Source of the DNA: Parasitella parasitica
Lineage: Eukaryota > Mucoromycota > Mucoromycetes > Mucorales > Mucoraceae
Assembly: GCA_025201805.1 (NCBI GenBank)
Contig: MU619323.1
Coordinates: 93,966-143,130, forward strand
Length of the DNA: 49,165 nt
Direction: 5' to 3'
The notes below the pieces were generated by a model, which had not been told where the DNA came from, did not search any database, and saw only the letters and a list, made by a program, of their open reading frames with translations. Positions 10,003-20,314 of the stretch are shown here, one piece after another; the first letter of the stretch is position 1, and the number at the start of each line of letters is the position of its first letter. Both the position numbers and the translations under genes were made by a program.

Positions 10003-11691
10003 TTACCCAGAGTATTTGCATGGGAGGATTTTACCGCTACATTCACCAAAGCCAATATTATAGCTTGAGCCGTCTGCTTGACCAGTGATTTTTACCTCAT
10101 CGCCATCTTGCAAGAAAAATCTCTCAATACCATTTTCAAATGTAATTTTGTCTCTACCGCTCCATGTAACTTCTAATAATGAGCCATACGATCCCTTTTC
10201 CTACGTATCACGTGTGATGTTTAGTAGGAGACTAAAACTAATGATTACCAAAGCAAAAATAATAAAAACCAACTCACAGGTCCTGAAATGGTGCCAGTAG
10301 CACCCATATCGCCGGGTCGCATATTACATCCATTCACTGTATGGTGAGCCAACTGCTGTGTGATTGACCAGTACATATGCTTGAGATTGGAGACTGAAAC
10401 TGTCTCGAACTTGGAGGATCCAGAAGCTATATTTATAAACGATTACTAAGAGCTTTGCATAACGTTTGTTTCTCTAGTGTATTTAGTGTACGTTACGTTT
10501 GATTTGTACTTGTAGCTCAATGTCATAAGCAGATGGCTTCTCTTCTTTGAGATAAGTCAATGGCTCTGGCGAGCTCTGATCAGGTCCGTTGATGAGGAAT
10601 GGCTCGAGGGCATCCAATGTGACAATCCATGGTGAAATGGTTGTACCAAAGCTCTTTCCTAAAAAGGGTCCCAATGGCACATACTCCCATGCTTGAATAT
10701 CGCGGGCTACAGGCAGACGATTAGAAAGTTTTTCATCTTTTAGAAATTCCTTTTGTGCATTTACCACTCCAGTCGTTGACTAGAACAAGACCAAAAATAT
10801 GATCTTGCGCATTATGAATATCAATGCGTTCGCCCAACTCGTTCCCTGTGCCAACAAACCACCCAACTTCTAATTCAATATCCAGTCTCGTAGATGCTCC
10901 AAAGACGGGGGCCTTGGCGTCCTTTGAGGGAAGTTTTTGACCCGCGGGGCGGCGAATATCAGTACCAGAGACAACTACAGAAGAAGCACGGCCGTGATAA
11001 CCAACAGGAATGTGAAGCCAATTGGGCTGGAGAGCATTGTCCTTACCGCGAAACATGATGCCAACATTGGTAGCATGGTCGCGAGAGCAATAAAAGTCGG
11101 TATAATCACTAATTTCCGTTGATCAATAGCCTGGCATCGCAAACTTGACTGGAAAAGAAAAAAAAAAAAAACTAACCCAATTTTAGCTGGTAAATGCATC
11201 TTGACGCTATCCAAGGAAATCAGTGCCTTTTGAACAAGTTCTGCATTGTCCTTCAGCTTGGTGTTGTTTTTGGATAAAATATCTTGAATAGCTGAGCGAG
11301 TTTTTCTCCATACAGGTCTTCCAAGAGACATAAAGGTGTTTAAACTCGACTAATTTCAATACACCATTATTATAGATCATGCCTGTCTAAAAGTTGAAGC
11401 AGCCAACTTACCTCGCTGAAGATCTTGGTGGGATCGGTTAGCCCTTCGATGTTGTCCAATAGACCAGCCTTGGAAATCTCAGAGAGATCAAGTACTCTAT
11501 CACCAATAGCGGTACCAACACGAGGTTCAGGCTAAATACACACATGAATGCCATGCTTATAGCATTGTCTTTTCCTTTTATTTATGCATACATACCTTCT
11601 CAACTGTAGAAAATACACCAAATGGGATATTTTGAATAGGGAAATCAGAGGTCTTGGAAACAGACACAAAACTTTCGTTATAAGAAGACAT
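10003..11691 (-). CDS. FAH: Fumarylacetoacetase
   Basis: Seven exons on the minus strand (11596-11691, 11412-11531, 11177-11349, 10765-11108, 10497-10706, 10278-10426, 10003-10200) give 429 aa, the usual length. The N-terminal domain shows NIPFGVFST and [17 protein letters not shown]. The FAH catalytic domain shows [30 protein letters not shown]-type [44 protein letters not shown] and [15 protein letters not shown], then [12 protein letters not shown] and [12 protein letters not shown]. The DYTDFY, E-x-E and D-W-S-A-R-D residues are the metal and substrate ligands of the family. The enzyme hydrolyses 4-fumarylacetoacetate to fumarate and acetoacetate, the last step of tyrosine/phenylalanine catabolism, in the cytosol. 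The neighbouring GH15 gene lies 183 bp downstream on the same strand but is functionally unrelated. Confidence 0.96.
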
Positions 11692-13306
11692 TTGTATATA
11701 TTGATGATGAAATAAGATGCACATCACAAGTTGACGGAATCAACAAATCTTTTTATTCTTTGATTGCTGCACGGATCAGCTGACCGTGGTAGACTCTCTA
11801 CGATGTGTAACGTGAAATCAGGGATTGCAAATGGTAAACCGTACTTAAGGACGAGATGCCAAAGGTTCAACCTGCTTTATGTGTTTTAAAATGGTAAAAA
11901 AAAAACCACAAGATTTGAAATATAATGACCATAAAATTGCAGCGACATGTTTATTGCATAGATTAATACGGCTTTTCTCAATTATAAAGTCGCGTTGAAA
12001 AAGTAGTTTATGCATCGGTCAGAAGGAGTTTAAGGAACCCAGTTTTTAGTTGGTCGGTGAAACCATTTAATATGAGCACGTTTCATAGCCTACAATAGGT
12101 GCTCATGGCACTACCGTATATCTGTAGCTGCCTTGAAACCTTGCTTGAATCGAGAATTTGCGTGATCTTTGACATTGACAACAATACAAATAGTCAAGTA
12201 CTTGTCCACACACAAGCCTAGACAAAAGCCTTCCAACCAATGTCAAAATGGGCATATTCGAGTCTTCGGAAGCGGCTCCTGGTAACGACCTATGAACATT
12301 ATATCACTTCTTGACCAACCGTACGCGTTATAAAGAAGCTGAAACTTATCATGGAGAACTTCAAATACAAACAATCTAGCACCACCACCAAAATCAAATT
12401 AACCAACATTGAGGGAAAAGTACTCTGCAGATTAGTAAATCATGGCCAGATTGACATGGACTCCATATTGTGATTGTCCACTTTTGACGAGGCTAAAGTT
12501 TATTATGGAAAAGTGTGTCATATCAAAATAGCTCATAGCTCATTGATCAAGCTGAGTACGTTGTGCTATCAAACATATTATTGTGATCAAGGTCGTTTCA
12601 TGCGGTTCAAAAAGAGATTACCCAGAAATTGCTACCTAAAACTTTTTTTTTTTCTTTTGGTGTTCACTGTTCTTGAGACTTTTGGTTTACGTAATTGGAA
12701 CTTGTTAATAGCTGACGATCCAGCAGTTATGTTTCAACTTGAAGATATTATTGGCTGACAGACCAGCAGTAACCAGCACTTGGGTTGTTCAAGTCTTTAC
12801 CTACAGCTTTTCATCGTAAACTGATCTGCTTATATTTAAAACGTAAATGATATTATAATGAGATTCAGCTTATACCTTGCTTTGTCAATGGCATTGTTTT
12901 TGTTGCAGGCCAATTGCTTATTGACAGAGTAGCATCTTGCTCTGTAAAAGTTTCTCTCGGTATGCTCCGTTATTCTCTGTCATTCCAGCCGTTCAAGACC
13001 ATCTGCAAAAAAACTATTACTCAACTCTCTTTGATAGAACAAAACGTTTAGTCAAGGGTCAGTTGAGAGAGCTTATGTACTATTCGAATTGATGTGATTG
13101 ATGAATGATCTTCTTTACCTGATTTTTTTGCTAGTAATTTATTTCTGATAGATCAGATCCACTGTATTATTGGTCGTTTTACTATCTCCTCGTATACTAA
13201 CATAAAATCAATGCATATATGTTACTGCAGTTGTCTATCAACCTACAATGTCGATCTCTTGACAATCTCCATGGATACTCCTATTGCTTGCAATAGTTTT
13301 TTTTTT
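11692..13306. other. Intergenic stretch before the assembly gap
   Basis: About 1.6 kb without a supported gene. A short frame starting MGIFESSEAAPG near 12248 ends in a possible donor, and a plus-strand frame at 12474-12758 has no recognisable motif. I cannot join either into a gene. The 5' part of the gene starting at 13662 could extend across the gap into this region. Confidence 0.4.
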
Positions 13307-13641
13307 NNNNNNNNNNNNNNNNNNNNNNNNNNNNNNNNNNNNNNNNNNNNNNNNNNNNNNNNNNNNNNNNNNNNNNNNNNNNNNNNNNNNNNNNNNNNNN
13401 NNNNNNNNNNNNNNNNNNNNNNNNNNNNNNNNNNNNNNNNNNNNNNNNNNNNNNNNNNNNNNNNNNNNNNNNNNNNNNNNNNNNNNNNNNNNNNNNNNNN
13501 NNNNNNNNNNNNNNNNNNNNNNNNNNNNNNNNNNNNNNNNNNNNNNNNNNNNNNNNNNNNNNNNNNNNNNNNNNNNNNNNNNNNNNNNNNNNNNNNNNNN
13601 NNNNNNNNNNNNNNNNNNNNNNNNNNNNNNNNNNNNNNNNN
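13307..13641. other. Assembly gap (335 N)
   Basis: A run of 335 undetermined bases preceded by a T homopolymer. Any open frame reported across it is meaningless. Confidence 0.99.
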
Positions 13642-13661
13642 CTATCAGTAATTCTATACAA

Positions 13662-14568
13662 ATGGCACACCCACATTCAGCTCTACAGGTATATCAATTT
13701 CTTTCCATTCTGAATCAATTATGCCCCGATAAAGAGACATTTGATGGGATACTGCTTTCTCTTCATACACCTCGGTTTACACCCGTAGCCACGATTGCCG
13801 AACGATGGACACCCACCTTTCAAGCTCACATCCCTAATTTACTAAACAATTTCCAGCAGCTAATGACCAGTGCAGCCCGATCACCAGAATACGATGCTTT
13901 AGTCATGAGCGTTGCAGAGCATTATAATCTACTTTACCGGGTGTCTTGCTTTTTAGAGAATGATTTGCAGTTGGAATTGTTTGTCAGGTGTCTCTGCTTG
14001 GATAGTGCCACGCCTGTAAAGAAAGATGAGGTCAAACAAACATTGATGCAGTTCTTTTACGAACTGCCAGGGGAATCACGAGAATACGTGCAGGAAATTG
14101 TTATCTCGGATTGCCATGGATACGTCAGTCGAGAGGATTGTATGGCGGATGACGAGAGCACAAGGCAGCCCTTTAACGGCTTTTTGGATCTGGATAAAGT
14201 GTACCAAATAGTCGATGATCCGGATCTATTTGACCATTTAATGGCAATTATTCAAACAAATACAGCAAGAGGGGTTGTGTGGTCTCAGACAATCCAGGAA
14301 ATATATGAATTGGTTGCTGCAAAGGGCATTTGGGAGCAACTGGCGTCATTATTGCAACAAGTACATGTGAAATCAGGTAAGAAACACTGCCTTGTAATTC
14401 ACGCAACAAAATGCTGAACCGCAATGTACATATATAGAGGCAGCCAAATATGACTCTTACGAGGATTATGTTCAAAAGAACTTTTTAGATGATGGGGGAC
14501 ATGAGTATCTGGATGCTGAAATTGACCGTGCTCAAGTAGAACACATGCTTGGGAACTTGAAAATGTAA
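13662..14568 (+). CDS. Conserved-looking orphan protein, mainly helical
   Basis: Two exons, 13662-14376 and 14438-14568, spliced in frame give 281 aa from the first ATG after the assembly gap (MAHPHSALQVYQFLSILNQL). The true start could lie in or before the gap. The protein is strongly alpha-helical in pattern, leucine-rich and acidic, with segments such as LMTSAARSPEYDALVMSVAE and TLMQFFYELPGESREYVQEI, and an acidic C-terminus (YDSYEDYVQKNFLDDGGHEY). No signal peptide or TM segment. I do not recognise the family; it resembles helical adaptor or scaffold proteins. Codon choice and the clean intron argue for a real gene. Confidence 0.7.
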
Positions 14569-14676
14569 TTAGATGCATATTGTTTTGTTTTGGCTTCTTT
14601 TTGTAAATAAAGAATAAAGGGCTCATTTCACGACACATACTTGATTAAAAATATAAAAAGATAATAATAATTTTAC

Positions 14677-17098
14677 TTAGTTAACATTAACACTGCTGCC
14701 AGCAAGGGGGCCTTGAGGCAAATCGACACTATAGTCCTTTGATTCTTCGCCATCCTGGGTGATGGTAAGCTTAACTTTGGTTAATAATTGGGTAGGATCC
14801 GATACTGTGACAGAGTACTCATCTTCATCGTCGTCAAGAGTGAAGAAGGTTAAAATGGGGCTGTCAGTCTTTACAGTAAGACCCCATGGAGTTTGGTAAC
14901 TGCCTGCAGTCCAGAAAGCTAATGCGATAGTCTTTTCTTTAACATCGTAAGCGCCTCTTACCACGCCCAACTCGGCGTCGTCTTGGTGTGCAAACTGAAC
15001 CAGTCGGTCGGGATGTTGGTTTCGCTTTTCATGAGTATTGAGTTGAGCAATGTATGTAACAGGAGGCGTCTTGACCTTGTCGTTTTTATCATCTAGTAAG
15101 GTTTCGGGGGCGTGCTCAAGAGTGGCGGTAAAGATGGACTGTGTAGCATTGCCTGTGGAAATACCAATAGAAGCCCAGCCGTTGACAGAAGTTGGTTTCT
15201 TGGTGATCTTCAACTTGGGAGTAGTCTTGTTTTGGTTGACAACAGTGTACAAAATGCGATTGTGCCAGAGATTGAGATGCTTGGTTTTAATAGACGAAAG
15301 CATTGAAGGCTGATCGTCCGACAGCATCTTGTTGTTGAGGTATACGGGTCCCTTCAGGTTGGATTGATCCAAAGTGGTGAGGATTTTAGCCTTTCCATTG
15401 TGATGGATAGGGCCAATTTGCACAGCATAAAATCCAGGGAAAAAGAAGAATGTCTTTTCCCACTGAAGGCTTCCAGTCATTGGGTTCAGATATTGCATTA
15501 CTGACATGCCACCCTTGTGTGAATAGCCCTTCTTGTTACGTGTAACAGAGCCAACGAATGTAGTGTTACCAGAGAACTGTGTGATATTACAGCCAAACGG
15601 TGTTGCATCGTAGTCTACTGTTGTGCCGGGGATCAGGTTCCAGTCATAGGCGCCGAAAACGTCAGAATATTCATCGCCATCAATGTAGGAGAAGATGGAG
15701 CCGTCGCTCAAATGGAAGCCAAAGGGGTTTTGATCGTTATTACATTCAGAGTTCGAGGTTCGGTTAGAGAACGACTTGAGGGTAGTGACATAATCGCGGC
15801 TTCGGTGAACGAGGTAGTCAGAAGTGTAGAAGCTGCGGGTGCCTCTGAATTTACCTTGGCCCGAAATATTCTCCATGCGTTTTACAATCTTCTGGATCTT
15901 GCGAGCGTTTTCCCAACCCTCGGCTGCTTGTCCGATACGAGTGAGGTTGAGGTTAACACCTCCACTGGCTTGTTTGTCAGCAGCAGCGAATGAGACCATT
16001 CGGCCGATGGCACTGTATTCCCAGAGCAAAGTGTTGTTGAATGGGTTCATGGTCTTGTTGTTGACAACCATCCACTCGGTACCATTGAGAAGGGTCAGGA
16101 AAGCGTCTTGTGAGTTTTGGGGAGGAGAGAATGAGGTGTTGCTAGTTTGTATGTAGACTACGGCTACGTTGTTGATAAAGTCCTTTCCGTAGTTACCGTT
16201 GTATAACTGAGCAAAATGCTGCAAGTAAGAGCCGTCAGCCTTGATGCCGTCGACGCCAGTTTCTGGGGTAATGAGAGTTTGATTGTAGTAATAGTGTAGT
16301 GCTTCTTTGACGATGGTTGCATTGTCCTTCAAGAGACCAAGGTTCAGCACAGCTGTTGCAGAGTCGAGCATGTTTGCACCTGTCATTCTGCCGACTCCCA
16401 CAATCTCTGTATTGATGCGGTCGTACACACGCTGAGTGACCAGTGTGCAGTTTTCAAGCTGTGATTCTGTCAACTTGTCTTTGAGCAAGAGACAGGTGTT
16501 GGAGATGAATCTAGGCATCAAGATCATCTGATTATAACCATCAGTACGTCTATTTTGTAAACACTCATGTAATGCACGCTGCTATTATTACCTGGCCAAA
16601 CCAATTTGTGTTCCAAAAGCCAGGTGTGTCACAGGGGCATTCGCCGCCTTCTACACCACCTTGATCCAGACATGCATCGGGCTTGTAGTTGTTATCAAAC
16701 CAATAGTCCATTGCTTTGGAAATAGGAGCTAGCAAAGTCTTGCTGTTCTTGGGATCTGCTCGATACTGGCTAGCCATTGCAGCTACAGACGTTGTTAATT
16801 AGTAAATCACATTAGTATACATATTTCAAAAGATGGTCGTACCAATTCGTATAAAATGCTGTTGGGCTGGCCAATTTGCTCTTCTTGCAGTGCAGCCAAC
16901 GGTATAATCGACATCAGACCAGGTGCCTTGGTCGCTTGAAAAGGTCTCCAGCCATTTGGGAATTTGTTTGATATAAGTGCTGTAATCTTGAATAATGAAA
17001 TCGACTTTTCGATCGTAGAGCGTCTTTAATTCCTCAGGTGAGGCGTATGTAACAACTGGTATAAGGGCCAGTGTTGAGATAATTTTCTTTAATTTCAT
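14677..17098 (-). CDS. Secreted polysaccharide lyase family 8 (PL8)-like protein
   Basis: Three exons (16843-17098, 16592-16782, 14677-16527) encode 765 aa, normal for PL8. The N-terminus MKLKKIISTLALIPVVTYA is a clear signal peptide. The alpha-toroid shows FWNTNWFGQ, RMTGANMLDSA (family TGANR), IKADGSYLQHFAQLYNGNYG (His followed nine residues later by Tyr, the catalytic pair) and EYSAIGRMVSF. The beta domain has YDWNLIPGTTVDY as in hyaluronate, chondroitin and xanthan lyases. Many N-x-S/T sites fit secretion. PL8 enzymes cleave uronic-acid-containing polysaccharides by beta-elimination. Two positions usually catalytic look altered: the region of the family NxEN motif reads NDQN, and the second Arg of the GRxxxR segment is Phe. 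Substrate and activity are therefore open. Confidence 0.85.
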
Positions 17099-17130
17099 TT
17101 AGAGATTGTATAAAAAATGGGAAAGAAGGC

Positions 17131-17189
17131 TATTTATATATTCGTTTAGCTTATCTGGAAGGATCCCCTTAAATACGACTGAGGGGATC
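17131..17189 (-). promoter_or_regulatory. PL8 promoter: TATA box plus stress-element-like inverted repeat
   Basis: TATAAATA (minus strand, 17131-17138) lies about 33 nt upstream of the PL8 start codon. Just beyond, GATCCCCT (17162-17169) and AGGGGATC (17182-17189) form a perfect 8-bp inverted repeat separated by 12 bp. Each arm contains AGGGG, the core of fungal C2H2 stress-response elements. Together they suggest an inducible promoter; the factor is not known. Confidence 0.45.
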
Positions 17190-17644
17190 TTCTCTAAAGG
17201 AGGAAATGGGGGGGCTTGGAGGATTCTTTATTTCAGGAATAAATACACAAACAAACAATGTGCCTTGGAATATAAAGACTTGTTCATTATATACCCGGAA
17301 AAACGTTTTGCGTAAAATTGAAAAACGATTTGTATATTAGATGCCAAGGGTACTTTTTGTTTTTTGTTTTTTTAGAAAAGAGATTCATTGTTGCAAAAAC
17401 TTCTTTTGAGGGTATAGGGTGTTGTTTAATTACATGACATTTGACCTTATTTCTTGTCTGTTTTTGAATGAGGCTCATTCCAAATGCAGCAAAAGGAAAG
17501 CTGGGTCTGATCACTTCTGATCTTACTGCATCAATGAAACATGTCAGTCTACGAATCGCACACATGCATAACAAATCATTGTTACAGAGACCTTTATATA
17601 TTATATTTTTATATATATATTTTTCTTTCATGCAAATTTTCTAG
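17190..17644. other. Spacer between VIT1-like and PL8 genes
   Basis: AT-rich spacer holding the distal PL8 promoter and the 3' flank of the VIT1-like gene. A minus-strand open frame (17287-17631) lacks motifs and is not supported. Confidence 0.5.
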
Positions 17645-18330
17645 CTATGCTCTGCTCAAGAGTAAAACAACCGGCTCTTGAGGTAATAAATAGACGATAC
17701 CATAACTTGCACCAGCAGCAATAGCACCAATCAATAGCGTTTGGACTGCACCCCACACAGCGCCATTAGGATTAACTAGTCGGCTCTTGATGTAACCAAA
17801 GACAAGCAATGTCAGAAAAGTAACTGCTACGGATATATAAAGAGCAAACATAGAGTCTTCAAAGAAACAGTAAGGCAACAATGGAATCAACCCCCCGATA
17901 AAATAGGACAACCCAATAGTTAAAGCCGATATCTATTGATGATTGTAAGCCTTTTGTAAACTTTACCCGGATATCGCTCCACTACAATACCCAGCTTCTG
18001 CGAGGATCAGGCATCTCTAAATTCAACTCAAATTTCATCATAAAATCCACAAACTTTTGAGGGTCTCTCTTTAGCCTTTCAATTAGTGGCTGGATTGTTT
18101 CTCTGTCAAGACCATAGGGCTCCAGAATGTCGACAATTTCATCTTCTTCATCCTGCGGACATTCCTCAACCTCACGCTCTTCTCGCTGTCGCTCTGTGCG
18201 GTAATGATCGATCTCTGATCTAGCGGCCAAATAGCCACCCAGACCCATTGAAATCGCACCACTAATACAATCAGCGTTAAGCACATGACAAACCTTGGTG
18301 CATTTCGATAAAACTTTACCTTACAAGCTC

Positions 18331-18375
<45 letters not shown>

Positions 18376-18678
18376 ATTTAGTAAATTTGTTGTCAAATAA
18401 TGAAAAAATTAAAAAAACATTACCTGCGGCACCACCATAAATGACAATTTTGGAGCTGCCAAGAGAAGAAAGACCAGCAGCCAATGCAAATGGCACCGTC
18501 AACCCATCTTCTGACCATTAGTACATGCTTGATCTCTGCCTCAACCCAGTTCCTCACCTGAAAGACCAATAATGGTATCTCTTACAATTTCAGCAGATTC
18601 AAAATGCTGCTCTAAATGTTGGTATGGAGCATATTCATGTGAATGACGCCTTCTAAGCTTATTAATGATATTTGACAT
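17645..18678 (-). CDS. Ccc1/VIT1-family vacuolar iron/manganese transporter
   Basis: Five exons (18558-18678, 18424-18510, 18320-18329, 17991-18261, 17645-17932) give 258 aa, including a 10-nt microexon that restores the family sequence GGAAELVSGAISMGLGGYLA. The protein has SAEIVRDTIIGLSEDGLTVP FALAAGLSS (TM1), AISMGLGGYLAARSE (TM2), an acidic cytosolic metal-binding loop (EREVEECPQDEEDEIVDIL), then FMMKFELNLEMPDPRRSW and three further TM segments starting ISALTIGLSYFIGGLIPLLP and ending ASYGIVYLLP. Family members exchange protons for Fe2+ or Mn2+ to load the vacuole, protecting the cytosol from metal toxicity. The start at 18678 gives MSNIINKLRRRHSHEYAPYQ, a usual soluble N-terminus. The divergently transcribed Mpv17 gene starts about 740 bp away. 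Confidence 0.93.
18335..18374. repeat. (TG)20 microsatellite in VIT1-like intron
   Basis: Forty bases of TG on the plus strand, inside intron 2 of the VIT1-like gene. In the sense of the gene it is (CA)n ending directly in TACAG, the acceptor of the 10-nt microexon, so the dinucleotide repeat occupies the place of the polypyrimidine tract. Confidence 0.95.
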
Positions 18679-19418
18679 TTCCTATATTAGGGTGGTGAGG
18701 AAAAAAAAAAAAAAAACAAAAGCAAAAAAAAAAAAAAAAAAAATTACTTGCACAAATTCTGCTTAAAGCCGACCGAAGTAGCGCGACATTAAGCCAATCG
18801 CAAAACACATCATATAAGCGTTTGACAGACTGCGGTATAATATCCGTCTCGTAACTACCGTACACGCATTATTTATATTGCGTAAAACTTCCTCATGATA
18901 TGTTTGATCCAGTGTTCGAAATGTAACATTTCCTTCCTAAAGGCATATGGCATCGTGTCTTATTGTTCAATCTGGTTTTGGCACATGAACCCAGTGATGC
19001 AAGTTGGTTCGTATACATCCCAAGCCCTTGATCCTGCTTTCTCTGGAACCAAAAGAAAAACACATGAAAGCTAAATATAGTGATGTAATAATTACATGTA
19101 CAGTATTTCTCAAATTGGCGATATCAATACTGTGATACCATCAAGGTATGATATTCATTTGGGGTTTCATGCTATTCTATGACAGCGCTACCATTGCTTA
19201 TGGTACTATAGATGTGTGAATGAACAATAGATAACTCCCGACAAAATACACATCTACGGGTAGTAAGATGGAGTGGGCGCAATTGTATGTATATCCCTTT
19301 TGCACAAGAAACTCCTCATGATACCACCATAACAACAACGTTTTCAATGACAGATTGTTGAAAAATGAGCGACATTTCTTTTTCCAATAGCTTATAATCT
19401 TTACCTTCAAGTCATTCT
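18679..19418. promoter_or_regulatory. Divergent intergenic region between VIT1-like and Mpv17 genes
   Basis: About 740 bp shared 5' region. Near the VIT1-like start it contains two A-rich tracts (18700-18743), a common nucleosome-depleting feature in fungal promoters. No specific factor site is recognised. Confidence 0.35.
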
Positions 19419-20308
19419 ATGTTTGCTGCATATCATCGGGTGCTTACCAGAAGGCCAATATTAACTCAAAGTCTATCGACAGGTATTACCTCTTTTGACG
19501 TACATTTCACCAATACTGAGAATCTCTCCCAGCTGTCTTATTCGGTGCAGGTATGTACGTGAGACGGAAAACAAGAACTTGCCCGGCATACATAGCGTTT
19601 TCTTTCCTTCTTTCTATTAGGCGATGTAATTGCACAGCAGTTTGTAGAGAAACAAGGCTGGAGTAAGCATGATTTCACGCGAACCTTTCGTATGACGGCC
19701 TTTGGTGGTGTTTTTGCTGGTCCCGCTTTAAGCAATTGGTATCGATTTATTGACAAGAAAGTTACTACGAAAAGTGCTTTTAAAGGCATGCTTATGATAC
19801 TATCCAGTTGGATGCATTGCTGATAAATCGTTGGTCCAATATGTATGTATAGGTTTAGTTACAAAAGTAGCCCTAGATCAGTTTATATTTGCACCGTTCT
19901 TCATTGCAGGTAAGTTATTTTTTGGCTTGGATGAATACGTGGATTTACTCATTCTCCTCGCTGCTCATGCTCATGCTACATGTAGCTTTCTTTACAGGTC
20001 AAGGCATATTTGAAGGCAAATCCCTGCAAGACATTAAAGAGAAACTGCAAAGCGGGTACACTACTGCACTCATTGGCAACTACAAGGTTTGTACTGACAT
20101 GTGGAGTGAATCAATATTATAGCTATGCTTTTAATTTAATTATGCGTTTATTTTTTATTTTTTATTTTTTATTTTTATATAGATTTGGCCTGCAGTTCAA
20201 GTTGTCAACTTTTACTTTACACCATTGAATTATCGATTAATGGTGACAAACGTTGTCGCATTAGGGTGGAATGCATATCTTTCTACTGTCAACCAAAGAT
20301 CACATTGA
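19419..20308 (+). CDS. Mpv17/Sym1/PMP22-family protein
   Basis: Six exons (19419-19482, 19533-19550, 19621-19785, 19853-19909, 19986-20086, 20183-20308) give exactly 176 aa, the typical Mpv17 length. Exon 2 is only 18 nt and supplies VLFGAG of the family STxxxxxGDxIAQQ block. Intron 3 must begin with GC (AAAG/GCATGC) to give [19 protein letters not shown]. Further family features are [20 protein letters not shown] and [26 protein letters not shown] (the signature WPxxQxxNFxxxPxxxR) and [10 protein letters not shown]. Four TM helices are expected. Members are inner mitochondrial or peroxisomal membrane channels involved in metabolite homeostasis. The stop codon lies 6 bp from the stop of the convergent chromatin gene. 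Confidence 0.95.
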
Positions 20309-20314
20309 TGCTGA

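Noticed and set aside
12248-12474. Possible short-exon gene starting MGIFESSEAAPG
   Set aside because: No convincing second exon could be joined and no motif is present.
13211-14417. Long open frames across the run of N on both strands
   Set aside because: They exist only because N was translated as unknown residues; only the part after 13642 has real sequence.
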